64,000 bases of DNA from Brevibacterium zhoupengii (GTDB lineage Bacteria > Actinomycetota > Actinomycetes > Actinomycetales > Brevibacteriaceae), in NCBI RefSeq assembly GCF_021117425.1, contig NZ_CP088298.1:372001-436000 (forward strand). The letters run 5' to 3'. The notes below the pieces were generated by a model, which did no database searches, had not been told where the DNA came from, and saw nothing but the letters and a program-made list of their open reading frames with translations. This document shows, in pieces, positions 51,175 to 58,226 of this stretch; position 1 is the first letter of the stretch, and every line of letters begins with the position of its first letter. The position numbers were made by a program, and so were the translations under genes.

Positions 51175-51489
51175 TTGATCATGGGCCAGGATGGGGAGTG
51201 CGAATACAGTGAGACGCAGAAATGGATGGTCATCAAGGGCCGGAAATGGCGCAGAACCGATCCGGAACTGCCTGAGGAGATGGTCGCAGAACTGAAAAGC
51301 CACCTCGGCACAGCACGCAACGCTGTCCGGACTGCAAAGAAGACAGGCACGGACGAGGACGTGAGCACGGCCCGCAATCGGGTCAATATCGCCAAGCACG
51401 GACTCGGCGAACGGGGCGACTACTGGTGGCAGATGTGCGCAGACAAGCGACTCGCCCGCGCCGAGGATGCGCTGGATCGATTGCGCTGA
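51175..51489 (+). CDS. Small conserved actinobacterial protein ('biopolymer transporter Tol'-like annotation)
   Basis: A 104-residue basic protein with the pattern KWMVIKGRKWRRTDPELPE...LKSHLGTARNAVR...ARNRVNIAKHGLGERG, which I recognise from a small actinobacterial family often labelled 'biopolymer transporter Tol' without evidence for that role. The TTG at 51175 has an aggag at ideal 9-base spacing; an ATG two codons later (51181) is the alternative. Helical, soluble, possibly nucleic-acid-associated given its charge. Divergent from the SNF2 helicase. Confidence 0.75.
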   Translation: MIMGQDGECEYSETQKWMVIKGRKWRRTDPELPEEMVAELKSHLGTARNAVRTAKKTGTDEDVSTARNRVNIAKHGLGERGDYWWQMCADKRLARAEDALDRLR

Positions 51490-51508
51490 GAACCGTCGAG
51501 GGGTGGCG

Positions 51509-51877
51509 TTACCCTGCGACGAGAATGAGAGCGACGGCGATCGCGCTGACTGTGAGGCAGATAGCCAGCGACACCAGACCTCGCACCCACCACTTCGCCC
51601 GCATCGTCTTATTCAGGAGGGCCGTGACGATTGCGCAGAATCCCAACCAGCCGATGGTCGCTGGAATGCCGAAGAACAAGGCGAACATGGCGATCGTGTC
51701 GCGTGGAGATGGAGAGCAGCCGAAACCAATGCCTTCACACGACCCATTGACGTTGTGGGCCGGAGCGAAAGCCCACATAACGACGGTAGCAAGTGCTGCC
51801 AGGGCCCACACGCTGAAGGGAATCAGGTAGGCACCCAGCGTTTCTCGCCGTTCGACGGCTGGTGGTTCGACGACCAT
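51509..51877 (-). CDS. Small membrane protein
   Basis: A 122-residue protein with about three hydrophobic helices (residues 20-40, 62-85 and 100-120), with a Cys-containing extracellular-like loop (NGSCEGIGFGCSPS) that could form a disulfide. ATG minus 51877. No family recognised; converges with the small conserved gene upstream. Confidence 0.65.
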   Translation of the reverse strand: MVVEPPAVERRETLGAYLIPFSVWALAALATVVMWAFAPAHNVNGSCEGIGFGCSPSPRDTIAMFALFFGIPATIGWLGFCAIVTALLNKTMRAKWWVRGLVSLAICLTVSAIAVALILVAG

Positions 51878-51930
51878 GCGTACACTTTAGCGCGGCGGTG
51901 TCCGTGGCGGCATGGAGTCACGGAGGCAGT

Positions 51931-52101
51931 TCAAGGCTTGAACAGCTCGATCTCGTCCGGGGAATAGTAGTCCTGTGTGCCCACGCCCGTGCGTACAAGG
52001 TACTTGCCTGTCTCCTCATAGAGGTAGACGACGGTGCCGACGCTGTGGGCCATGGCTCCGGAGGTGACTTGGACAGTGTCGCCGATCTTGAACTCAGTCA
52101 T
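51931..52101 (-). CDS. 56-residue KOW/SH3-like small protein
   Basis: A clean small gene: MTEFKIGDTVQVTSGAMAHS through DYYSPDEIELFKP, beta-rich with alternating hydrophobic residues and the look of an SH3/KOW barrel. The sequence is well-formed, and codons are typical of the region. The start ATG (minus 52101) has no Shine-Dalgarno, but tacatt five or six bases before it could be a -10 of a leaderless transcript. Function unknown; it sits between the membrane protein and the MerR gene. Confidence 0.65.
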   Translation of the reverse strand: MTEFKIGDTVQVTSGAMAHSVGTVVYLYEETGKYLVRTGVGTQDYYSPDEIELFKP

Positions 52102-52276
52102 GACTCAATGTAAGCATGCCGAGGCCGCTGCCATGGTCATGCGCGGGTGGCCACAGTGGATGGGCCGACAGCGAATCTTTCCACACCAGAGTGAGGTCCG
52201 CGCGAAGAAAATGTGTGTTCGGCTCTAGACTGGGTAACGTCTGGTACCGACGACGCAGCGGCGAGGGGAACGACCC

Positions 52277-53062
52277 GTGGGGTGGAGTACGAGCGAGTTG
52301 GCGGAGTTGACCGGGACCACGGTCAATACGATTCGGCATTATCACAAGCTCGAGCTGCTGGCTCAGCCCGAACGGATGAGTAACGGGTACAAGCAGTACG
52401 GGGCGGCCCACGTGCTCAGGCTCCTGCAGATCAGGCGGCTGCGCGAGATCGGCATTCCGTTGTCCGACATCGGCTCCATTCAAAATGATCATGAAGCGCA
52501 GCAGCTGACGCTCAAACGTCTCGACGTCGAACTCGGCGAGACCATCGCCGAGCTGGAGAAGGCGCGTGGGCAGATTGCGGAGCTGCTTGAGTACGGCGCC
52601 CCGATCGACACTGCCGCCGGCTTCATCGACATCGCGGCGAAGATGTCAGCTCCCGACCGCAACCTGATGTCACTGTATTCGCGGCTCTACGACGAGACGA
52701 CGATGACTGAGATCAAGTCGATCATGGCCACAAATTCACCCGCCGATAGGGAAATCGACGATCTCGCCGAGGACGCCGACGAAGCCACGCGAGCACGGCT
52801 GGCCGAGGTCGTCGCGCCGAGCATGAAGGCGCATCTCGAGGCGAATCCCTGGCTGCTTGCACCAGCACACGGCATGCGCGGAGACATCAGCATCGGACAG
52901 TCTGCCATCGCCGGTTCGATCACTGAGCTCTACAACAGCGCCCAAGTCGATGTCATCCAGCGAGCCTTCCTCCAGATCTTCCCGACCTTGGACATCTCAG
53001 ACGAAGAACGCGAGCGCTTCATCGAGTTCGTGAAGGCCCAGGCGGCCAAAGAATCGAACTGA
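52277..53062 (+). CDS. MerR family transcriptional regulator
   Basis: A 261-residue MerR-type regulator: winged helix at residues 2-70 (STSELAELTGTTVNTIRHYHKLELLAQPER in pieces), coiled coil at about 75-105 and a long C-terminal helical domain rich in acidic residues. GTG 52277 follows gagggg. The C-terminus is unusually large and resembles those of MerR proteins that sense small organic molecules. The target is not clear; the small-multidrug-export gene follows 130 bases downstream. Confidence 0.9.
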   Translation: MGWSTSELAELTGTTVNTIRHYHKLELLAQPERMSNGYKQYGAAHVLRLLQIRRLREIGIPLSDIGSIQNDHEAQQLTLKRLDVELGETIAELEKARGQIAELLEYGAPIDTAAGFIDIAAKMSAPDRNLMSLYSRLYDETTMTEIKSIMATNSPADREIDDLAEDADEATRARLAEVVAPSMKAHLEANPWLLAPAHGMRGDISIGQSAIAGSITELYNSAQVDVIQRAFLQIFPTLDISDEERERFIEFVKAQAAKESN

Positions 53063-53135
53063 AACCCGCCGAGGTGACCGTGCGGCAGCCCGCCCAGCTG
53101 TGAATTTCCGGTGTTCGACCTTCAGGGCTTGACCC

Positions 53136-53148
53136 TGTTCTGAGAACA
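53136..53148. promoter_or_regulatory. Palindrome upstream of the export gene
   Basis: tgttct-g-agaaca (53136-53148) is a 13-bp perfect palindrome between the MerR gene and the export gene. It could be a regulator-binding site. Confidence 0.45.
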
Positions 53149-53157
53149 CAGTTTCCA

Positions 53158-53186
53158 CTGGAAGTAATCAACCGGACTACTTCCAG
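53158..53186 (+). promoter_or_regulatory. Leader hairpin covering the ribosome binding site
   Basis: Arms ctggaagta (53158-53166) and tacttccag (53178-53186) close an 11-base loop. The second arm touches the agagga Shine-Dalgarno (53185-53190) of the gene at 53195, so translation could be gated. Confidence 0.45.
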
Positions 53187-53194
53187 AGGACATC

Positions 53195-53824
53195 ATGAAC
53201 ACCCTCATCACCTTCTTCCAAAGCCTCGCCTCCCACGTCCCCGACCTTCTGCAGCCGTTCATCATCGCGCTCGCCGGAGCAGTGCCCTTCGTCGAGGGCG
53301 AGGTCTCAGCTGTCATCGGAGTGTGGGCTGGCCTCAACCCGATCGTCGCAGGGCTCGCCGGGGCAATCGGCAACTTCATCTGCGTTACCGTCATCGTGCT
53401 GCTCGGTGCCCGGGCTCGTGAGGCCGTGGTTGCTCGCCGAAGCCGAGCTCGGGAAAGCGTTCCCGTGGGAGCCGGAGTGGCTGGAGCTGGGGCGGACGCA
53501 ACCTTTGCCGATGAGGGCGCGACCGTTGCCGGTGAACGCGGACCTGCGGAGGGCGAAGTAAGGTTCCTCGACGAGCCACCCGCTCAGAAGAAGCCCGAGT
53601 CGAAGGGCCGCATCAAGTTCAAACGCTTCCTCACCCGCTTCGGTGTCCCGGGGGCGAGCCTGCTCGGACCCCTTGCCATTCCGACTCAGATCACCTCGAC
53701 GATCTTGGTCAGCTCAGGAGTCAAGACCTCATGGATCCTGCTCTGGCAGGGCATCGCCATCGTCGCCTGGACGACACTGACCACACTCATCGCCACCGGA
53801 GCACTGTCCCTGTTCACCAGCTGA
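53195..53824 (+). CDS. Small multi-drug export protein family member
   Basis: A 209-residue membrane protein related to the putative small multi-drug export family (Pfam Sm_multidrug_ex). Helices at about residues 20-40, 45-70, 150-175 and 180-205 flank a long charged, Ala/Glu-rich insert (about 78-135) that is probably cytoplasmic and disordered. ATG 53195 is preceded by agagga within a hairpin. It starts 17 bases before the following membrane protein, probably co-transcribed. Export is the family label, not shown here. Confidence 0.8.
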   Translation: MNTLITFFQSLASHVPDLLQPFIIALAGAVPFVEGEVSAVIGVWAGLNPIVAGLAGAIGNFICVTVIVLLGARAREAVVARRSRARESVPVGAGVAGAGADATFADEGATVAGERGPAEGEVRFLDEPPAQKKPESKGRIKFKRFLTRFGVPGASLLGPLAIPTQITSTILVSSGVKTSWILLWQGIAIVAWTTLTTLIATGALSLFTS

Positions 53825-53841
53825 ACCGGAAAGGAAGAACC

Positions 53842-54261
53842 ATGACCACCGCCTACCGCCACAGGAAGATCCTCACCTATTCGGCCATCGCTGTTGTGGC
53901 CACGGTCCTTCCCCTGCTCATGCCGTTCTCGGCCACCCTGCTGGGCTGGGCGCTCGAGGTGCCGATGCGTTTGGCCCTCTCCGAGTCACTGCTGGCGACC
54001 TTCGGCATCTTCGTCGCCTGGTTCGTCATTTCCCGGCTCATCGACGTCATCCTCGACGGCAGCGACATCGGCGGGACGCTGACCAGCCGCATGGTCTCAG
54101 CCGGAGTGTCGATGGTGCTCCTCGGCGGAGGTTACTTCCTCATCGTCGACTCGGCGATCGCTTCGCTGCTCATGGCCGTGGCCGTCTGCAGCCTGCCGTT
54201 CGGGATCGGAGTCGTCAGGGATGCGTTTGCCGACGAATCTCGGCGTCAGCGGGCCGTCTGA
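53842..54261 (+). CDS. Membrane protein, partner of the export gene
   Basis: A 139-residue protein with four hydrophobic helices (about residues 10-30, 35-60, 75-100 and 105-125) and polar ends. ATG 53842 follows aaaggaag, a good ribosome binding site 17 bases after the export gene stop, so they probably form one operon. No family recognised. Confidence 0.75.
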   Translation: MTTAYRHRKILTYSAIAVVATVLPLLMPFSATLLGWALEVPMRLALSESLLATFGIFVAWFVISRLIDVILDGSDIGGTLTSRMVSAGVSMVLLGGGYFLIVDSAIASLLMAVAVCSLPFGIGVVRDAFADESRRQRAV

Positions 54262-54263
54262 TC

Positions 54264-54521
54264 TCAGCCGTATGAGATGACCACTCCCAAATATTTCTCA
54301 TCAGGACGGACGACGTAGCACTCCTGCTTGGTCACCTTCCGGCCCTGGAGCTGGTGAGCGAGGGCCTTTCCTGCCGTGACTTGTTGGCATTTTTCGAGGG
54401 TCGGGTAGTACCCGTACGTGGACTTGCTCGTGTCTGCCATCGCGGGGCCGGCACCGAGCACGCTCACCGAGGCGAGGACGAGCGAGGCGGTTCCAATTCC
54501 GAGAATCCTTTTCATTCTCAC
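54264..54521 (-). CDS. Small secreted protein with signal peptide
   Basis: An 85-residue precursor starting at GTG minus 54521 (an ATG two codons later is an alternative); aggag lies six bases upstream. The signal peptide MRMKRILGIGTASLVLASVS continuing to AMA gives a predicted cleavage near residue 29. The mature part (about 55 residues; TSKSTYGYYPTLEKCQQVTAG...ECYVVRPDEKY) has one Cys pair. Function unknown. Confidence 0.75.
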   Translation of the reverse strand: MRMKRILGIGTASLVLASVSVLGAGPAMADTSKSTYGYYPTLEKCQQVTAGKALAHQLQGRKVTKQECYVVRPDEKYLGVVISYG

Positions 54522-54731
54522 GACAATCTCCTTTTTGCAGTCGTGCCCCTGACCAGTCGGCCGGGGACACAACTGACTCTAGATTCGGCCTTTGGCCAGG
54601 TGAGGAGATCGGTGTACCCGGTTCGGCACATCGTGTGACCAGCCTGGTACGCACAGCCGACGTTGCCGGAAAGCAATGCCCAAGCGGGGAAGAGCTTCAG
54701 CGAAGAACACTTCGCAGATGCGGCACGTAAG

Positions 54732-55373
54732 ATGAAGTCGATGATTGACTCCGACACCGACAGATCCCACACCGCCGCCCCCGCACTCATCGGGGCGCTG
54801 CTCCACCTCGCCGCGACCGACGCTGACCTGGCCCCGACTGCCGCGTCCGCGCTGAGTCCCAAGGACCGCGAGATCCTCGCCGAGGTTGAGGTAGCCCTCC
54901 ACAATCAGACGTTGGATGAGAGTGGTGTGAAGAAGGCCCTCGCCGAGGTGGCTGATTCCATTGCACGCGTGCGCAGCTCACCCAGCCCGGTGGCGTTGAC
55001 CGCGGCGAAATACGAGAAGGCACGCACCGCAGTCCTCGGGCAGCTGGGCGTGGTCTCGACTAAGGGCGCCAGCGTCTGGCCGCCTACCAGCCAAACTGCT
55101 GTCCAACGTTTCGGTTCCTGGAACGAGGCACTCAAGGCCGCGGGACTTGCCACGAGCTCGGTGGGTCGAGCACGAGGCCAGCTGCGCTTCGACGAGGCCG
55201 CATATGACAAAGCGATCGCCAACTTCGTCGCCGACTGCGACGACCGGGACCTCGGTGCCACGTACAAGGCCTACGGAGAATACGCCGCCGAACACAAGGG
55301 TGAAGTGCCCTCGGCCGCCGCTGTGCGGAAGTTCTACGGCAGTTGGAACGCGGCACTTGCCTCGGCGGGGTGA
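54732..55373 (+). CDS. Homing-endonuclease-associated-repeat protein
   Basis: A 213-residue helical protein. Two copies of the homing-endonuclease-associated (HNR) repeat are visible: ...TSQTAVQRFGSWNEALKAAGL near 135-155 and VRKFYGSWNAALASAG at the C-terminus, each preceded by the helices YEKARTAVLGQLG and YDKAIANFVADCDDRD. HNR repeats are DNA-binding helices usually fused to nucleases, but no nuclease domain is present. ATG 54732 is used; an upstream TTG at 54663 is less likely. The N-terminal half is unknown. Confidence 0.7.
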   Translation: MKSMIDSDTDRSHTAAPALIGALLHLAATDADLAPTAASALSPKDREILAEVEVALHNQTLDESGVKKALAEVADSIARVRSSPSPVALTAAKYEKARTAVLGQLGVVSTKGASVWPPTSQTAVQRFGSWNEALKAAGLATSSVGRARGQLRFDEAAYDKAIANFVADCDDRDLGATYKAYGEYAAEHKGEVPSAAAVRKFYGSWNAALASAG

Positions 55374-55580
55374 GCGCCCCAGGTATCCCGAGCGCGGGGT
55401 CAGTGGCCCAGCACGGAATTTTTAAGCCACCGCGGGATGGCTCGATGACGCCGAAATGTGCAAATACACAATTCTGAGCCCCACCCCGGTGTGAAATTTC
55501 ATTGTTGGCGGAGTGCACACAGGGAAGAGTGATGACAGTCACTTCTAACCCTGTTCATCTGCACTCTCGGAGGCACCACC
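55374..55580 (+). other. Intergenic region, promoter of the symporter operon
   Basis: About 207 bases with no gene. Small inverted repeats are present (tgtg-caaata-caca and agtga-tgacag-tcact, the latter at 55528-55543); one could be the operator of the following operon. Confidence 0.35.
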
Positions 55581-56996
55581 ATGAGTTCGCCAACTCGCAC
55601 CGACGACGGTTCCGTCGACAACTCAGGCACCGGCACCGCCGCCAGCGCTCGCCTCGATCGCACGAAGATGCGCAAGATCGCGACCGCCAGCGTCATCGGC
55701 ACCACCGTGGAATGGTACGACCTGTTCCTCTTCGGCACCGCCTCGGCGCTGGTGTTCAACCAGGTCTTCTTCCCCGAACTCTCACCGGCCCTGGGTACGA
55801 TCCTCGCGTTCCTCACCTTCGCCGCCGCCTACCTGGCGCGCACGGTCGGTGCGGTCCTGTTCGGACACTTCGGTGACCGCCTCGGACGCAAATCGATGCT
55901 GCTCGTCTCCCTCCTCGTCATGGGTGGCGCTACCCTGGCCATCGGCTTGGTCCCCGACTTCAACACGATCGGCATCGCCGCACCGTTCATCCTGCTCACC
56001 CTGCGCATCATCCAAGGGCTGGCGCTCGGCGGCGAATGGGGCGGGGCGGTTCTCATGACCGTCGAACACGCACCCGAGGAGCGCCGAGGCTGGTACGGCT
56101 CGATGGTCCAGGTGGGCGTCCCCGTGGGGACCCTGCTGGCCAACCTCGCCTTCCTCATCGTCACCGGTCTCGTGTCCGAAGAAGCGCTCATCTCCTGGGG
56201 CTGGAGGGTCCCGTTCATCGCCTCCGTGCTGCTCGTCGCCGTCGGCATCTACATCCGCCTCAACATCGAAGAGACCCCGAGCTTCCAGCAGGTCCGCGAA
56301 CAGGGCGCGAAGGCCAAACTGCCCTTCGCCCACCTCATGCGCCACTACTGGAAACCCGTCATCCTCGGCGGCATCGCGACCCTGTCGACCGGTTCCACGT
56401 TCACACTCATGGTCGCCTCGGGCGTCAACTACGGCACCCAGGAGAAGGGGCTGTCGAGCAACTTCATGCTCTGGGTCGTCCTCGTCGCCTGCATCATCGG
56501 GCTCATCTTCATCCCGGTCTTCGGCCGCCTCTCCGACAAGGTCGGACGGCGCCCGATCATCGCCGCAGGAATCGCCGGCGAAGTCATCCTCGCCTTCCCA
56601 TTCTTCTGGCTCATGAACACTGGCAGCGCCGCCGCAGTCTTCCTCGCCTACGGGCTGATGATGATCGCCTTCTGCGCGAACTACGGGCCGATCGCGACCT
56701 TCCTCGCCGAGCTCTTCGGCGCGAAGATCCGCTACTCCGGACTCTCCGTGTCCTACATGCTCTCGGGTCTGCTGGGCTCGGCCATCACCCCCGCGATCAC
56801 CGTGTGGCTGCTCGACGTCACCGGCAAGTCCGACTCGATGGCCTGGTACATCGCGGGCTCCGCGGTCCTGTCCCTCATCGCCCTGTTCCTGCTCACCGAC
56901 AATCGCCTGCAGAGCATCGACAAGGCCGACACCGCCGAGGCTGGAGTGGCGCCTGATACCGCTGCCCCCGCCGAGGTGGGGGAGGAGGGTCGATGA
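55581..56996 (+). CDS. MFS transporter, metabolite:H+ symporter (MHS) family
   Basis: A 471-residue MHS symporter with 12 helices. The signature GTTVEWYDLFLFGTASA and loop GHFGDRLGRKSM are present, and GLALGGEWGGAVLM in helix 4. A ~30-residue polar tail precedes helix 1. ATG 55581 follows cggaggcaccacc. Its stop overlaps the RidA start (ATGA 56993), so the three genes symporter, RidA and RraA are translationally coupled. Substrate unknown; probably an organic acid or amino-acid-like compound. Confidence 0.92.
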   Translation: MSSPTRTDDGSVDNSGTGTAASARLDRTKMRKIATASVIGTTVEWYDLFLFGTASALVFNQVFFPELSPALGTILAFLTFAAAYLARTVGAVLFGHFGDRLGRKSMLLVSLLVMGGATLAIGLVPDFNTIGIAAPFILLTLRIIQGLALGGEWGGAVLMTVEHAPEERRGWYGSMVQVGVPVGTLLANLAFLIVTGLVSEEALISWGWRVPFIASVLLVAVGIYIRLNIEETPSFQQVREQGAKAKLPFAHLMRHYWKPVILGGIATLSTGSTFTLMVASGVNYGTQEKGLSSNFMLWVVLVACIIGLIFIPVFGRLSDKVGRRPIIAAGIAGEVILAFPFFWLMNTGSAAAVFLAYGLMMIAFCANYGPIATFLAELFGAKIRYSGLSVSYMLSGLLGSAITPAITVWLLDVTGKSDSMAWYIAGSAVLSLIALFLLTDNRLQSIDKADTAEAGVAPDTAAPAEVGEEGR

Positions 56997-57427
56997 TCCG
57001 CCGGATTGAGACCGCCCCTGGGCTGGCCCCGAGCATTGGACCCTACTCCCAGGCCGTCGTCGCCAACGGGTTCGTGTTCACCACCGGACAGGTCCCCTTC
57101 GCCGCCGACGGAGTGAAACCTGAGGCCTTCGAGGACCAGGTGCGAACCTGCCTGAGCAACCTCAAGTCGGTGCTCGAAACCGCGGGCAGCGGAATCGATC
57201 GGGTCGTCAAGGTCAACGCCTATCTGACCGCGCCCGAACAACGGGAACCATTCAACCGCGTCTACGCGGACTTCTTCGCAGAGGCGAAGCCGGCACGGAC
57301 CACCGTGTGCGTCTCGATCTGGGACATCTCTCTCGAGGTGGAATGTGTTGCCGTCGTCGACGAGGCTGCCTCTGCGGACGAGACTGCAGGGGTAGCTGAC
57401 GTTGCTGCGCCCGAGGTGGTTGCGTGA
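56993..57427 (+). CDS. RidA-type reactive intermediate deaminase
   Basis: A 144-residue RidA that should hydrolyse reactive enamines/imines. Unlike the other two Rid proteins in the window, the catalytic arginine is present: PARTTVCVSIW, Arg102, with Glu115 following in LEVECVAV. IGPYSQAV and TTGQVP are the family's first motifs. The C-terminal tail (about 122-144) is Ala/Glu/Asp-rich and dispensable-looking. Coupled by overlaps at both ends to the symporter and RraA genes. Confidence 0.93.
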   Translation: MIRRIETAPGLAPSIGPYSQAVVANGFVFTTGQVPFAADGVKPEAFEDQVRTCLSNLKSVLETAGSGIDRVVKVNAYLTAPEQREPFNRVYADFFAEAKPARTTVCVSIWDISLEVECVAVVDEAASADETAGVADVAAPEVVA

Positions 57428-58050
57428 GCCGGCCTTCTGCCGAGCTGCTCGCTGCCCTTCGTGAGGTCGAGCTGCCTACGCTCGGACACTTCCTCGAGGA
57501 CGGCTTCTGCTCCCAGACTATGGCCCCGATCAACGCCGGGCCGCAGATGGTCGGCGTCGCACGGACCCTTGATCTGCGTGAACCCGACGCGCTCGCCGTC
57601 AACCGGGCGCTGCATGCGTTGGCCCCGGGTGATGTGCTCGTCATCCGAGTTGCCGGTGGGCTCCACGCACCGGTAGGGGCAGTGACTGCTGCTGCGGCGA
57701 TCGCCCAGGGCGCCGCGGGCATGGTCGTCGATGGGCCCGTGACTGATGTCGTTGCGCTCCGCGCAGTCCAGGACCAACTCCCGGTCTTCGCCACCGGACT
57801 CACGGCGCGGACGACGAAACGGTCAGGCAACCTCGGCGACGGCGTGCTCGACTGCGAGGTCGAGGTCGGCGGGGTCAAGGTCCGACCGGGTGACCTGGTT
57901 CTCGGTGACGCCCAGGGAGTGCTCGTTCTGCCGCCCGACGGACCGGGCGATGAGATCCTGCAGGCGGCACTGGACTCCGACCGTGGAGAAGGCGAGCTGC
58001 TGGCTAAGATCGCGGCCGGGGGTGACCTGAGAGTGCTGTTGCCGGGGTGA
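57424..58050 (+). CDS. RraA/HMG-aldolase-like protein with altered active-site motif
   Basis: A 208-residue RraA-superfamily protein; members are 4-hydroxy-4-methyl-2-oxoglutarate/4-carboxy-4-hydroxy-2-oxoadipate aldolases or RNase E regulators. The usual GxxGxVxDGxxRD motif reads GAAGMVVDGPVTD, with Thr107 replacing the pyruvate-binding arginine. GTG 57424 overlaps RidA by GTGA. In this operon with a symporter and RidA a catabolic or lyase role fits, but missing Arg makes classical aldolase activity uncertain. Confidence 0.85.
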   Translation: MSRPSAELLAALREVELPTLGHFLEDGFCSQTMAPINAGPQMVGVARTLDLREPDALAVNRALHALAPGDVLVIRVAGGLHAPVGAVTAAAAIAQGAAGMVVDGPVTDVVALRAVQDQLPVFATGLTARTTKRSGNLGDGVLDCEVEVGGVKVRPGDLVLGDAQGVLVLPPDGPGDEILQAALDSDRGEGELLAKIAAGGDLRVLLPG

Positions 58051-58226
58051 GGTGCTGACTGTGTTCGACCGCGACCTCGGGACCGAACGGCACTGGACCG
58101 GGAGTTAGCTCAGAAAATCCACCGAAGCTCAGGGGCAAGCCGGCATGAGCGGTTGCACGCGGATCGGGCAGGTATAGATTGTGTCGTGTAAGCAGTCCTG
58201 TGGACACGCGATGTGAGGAGCCACCG

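Noticed and set aside
51131..58215. 16-base match GTGGACACGCGATGTG at 51131-51146 and 58200-58215
   Set aside because: Both copies lie upstream of genes, but about one 16-base match is expected by chance in a window this size, so it is not significant.
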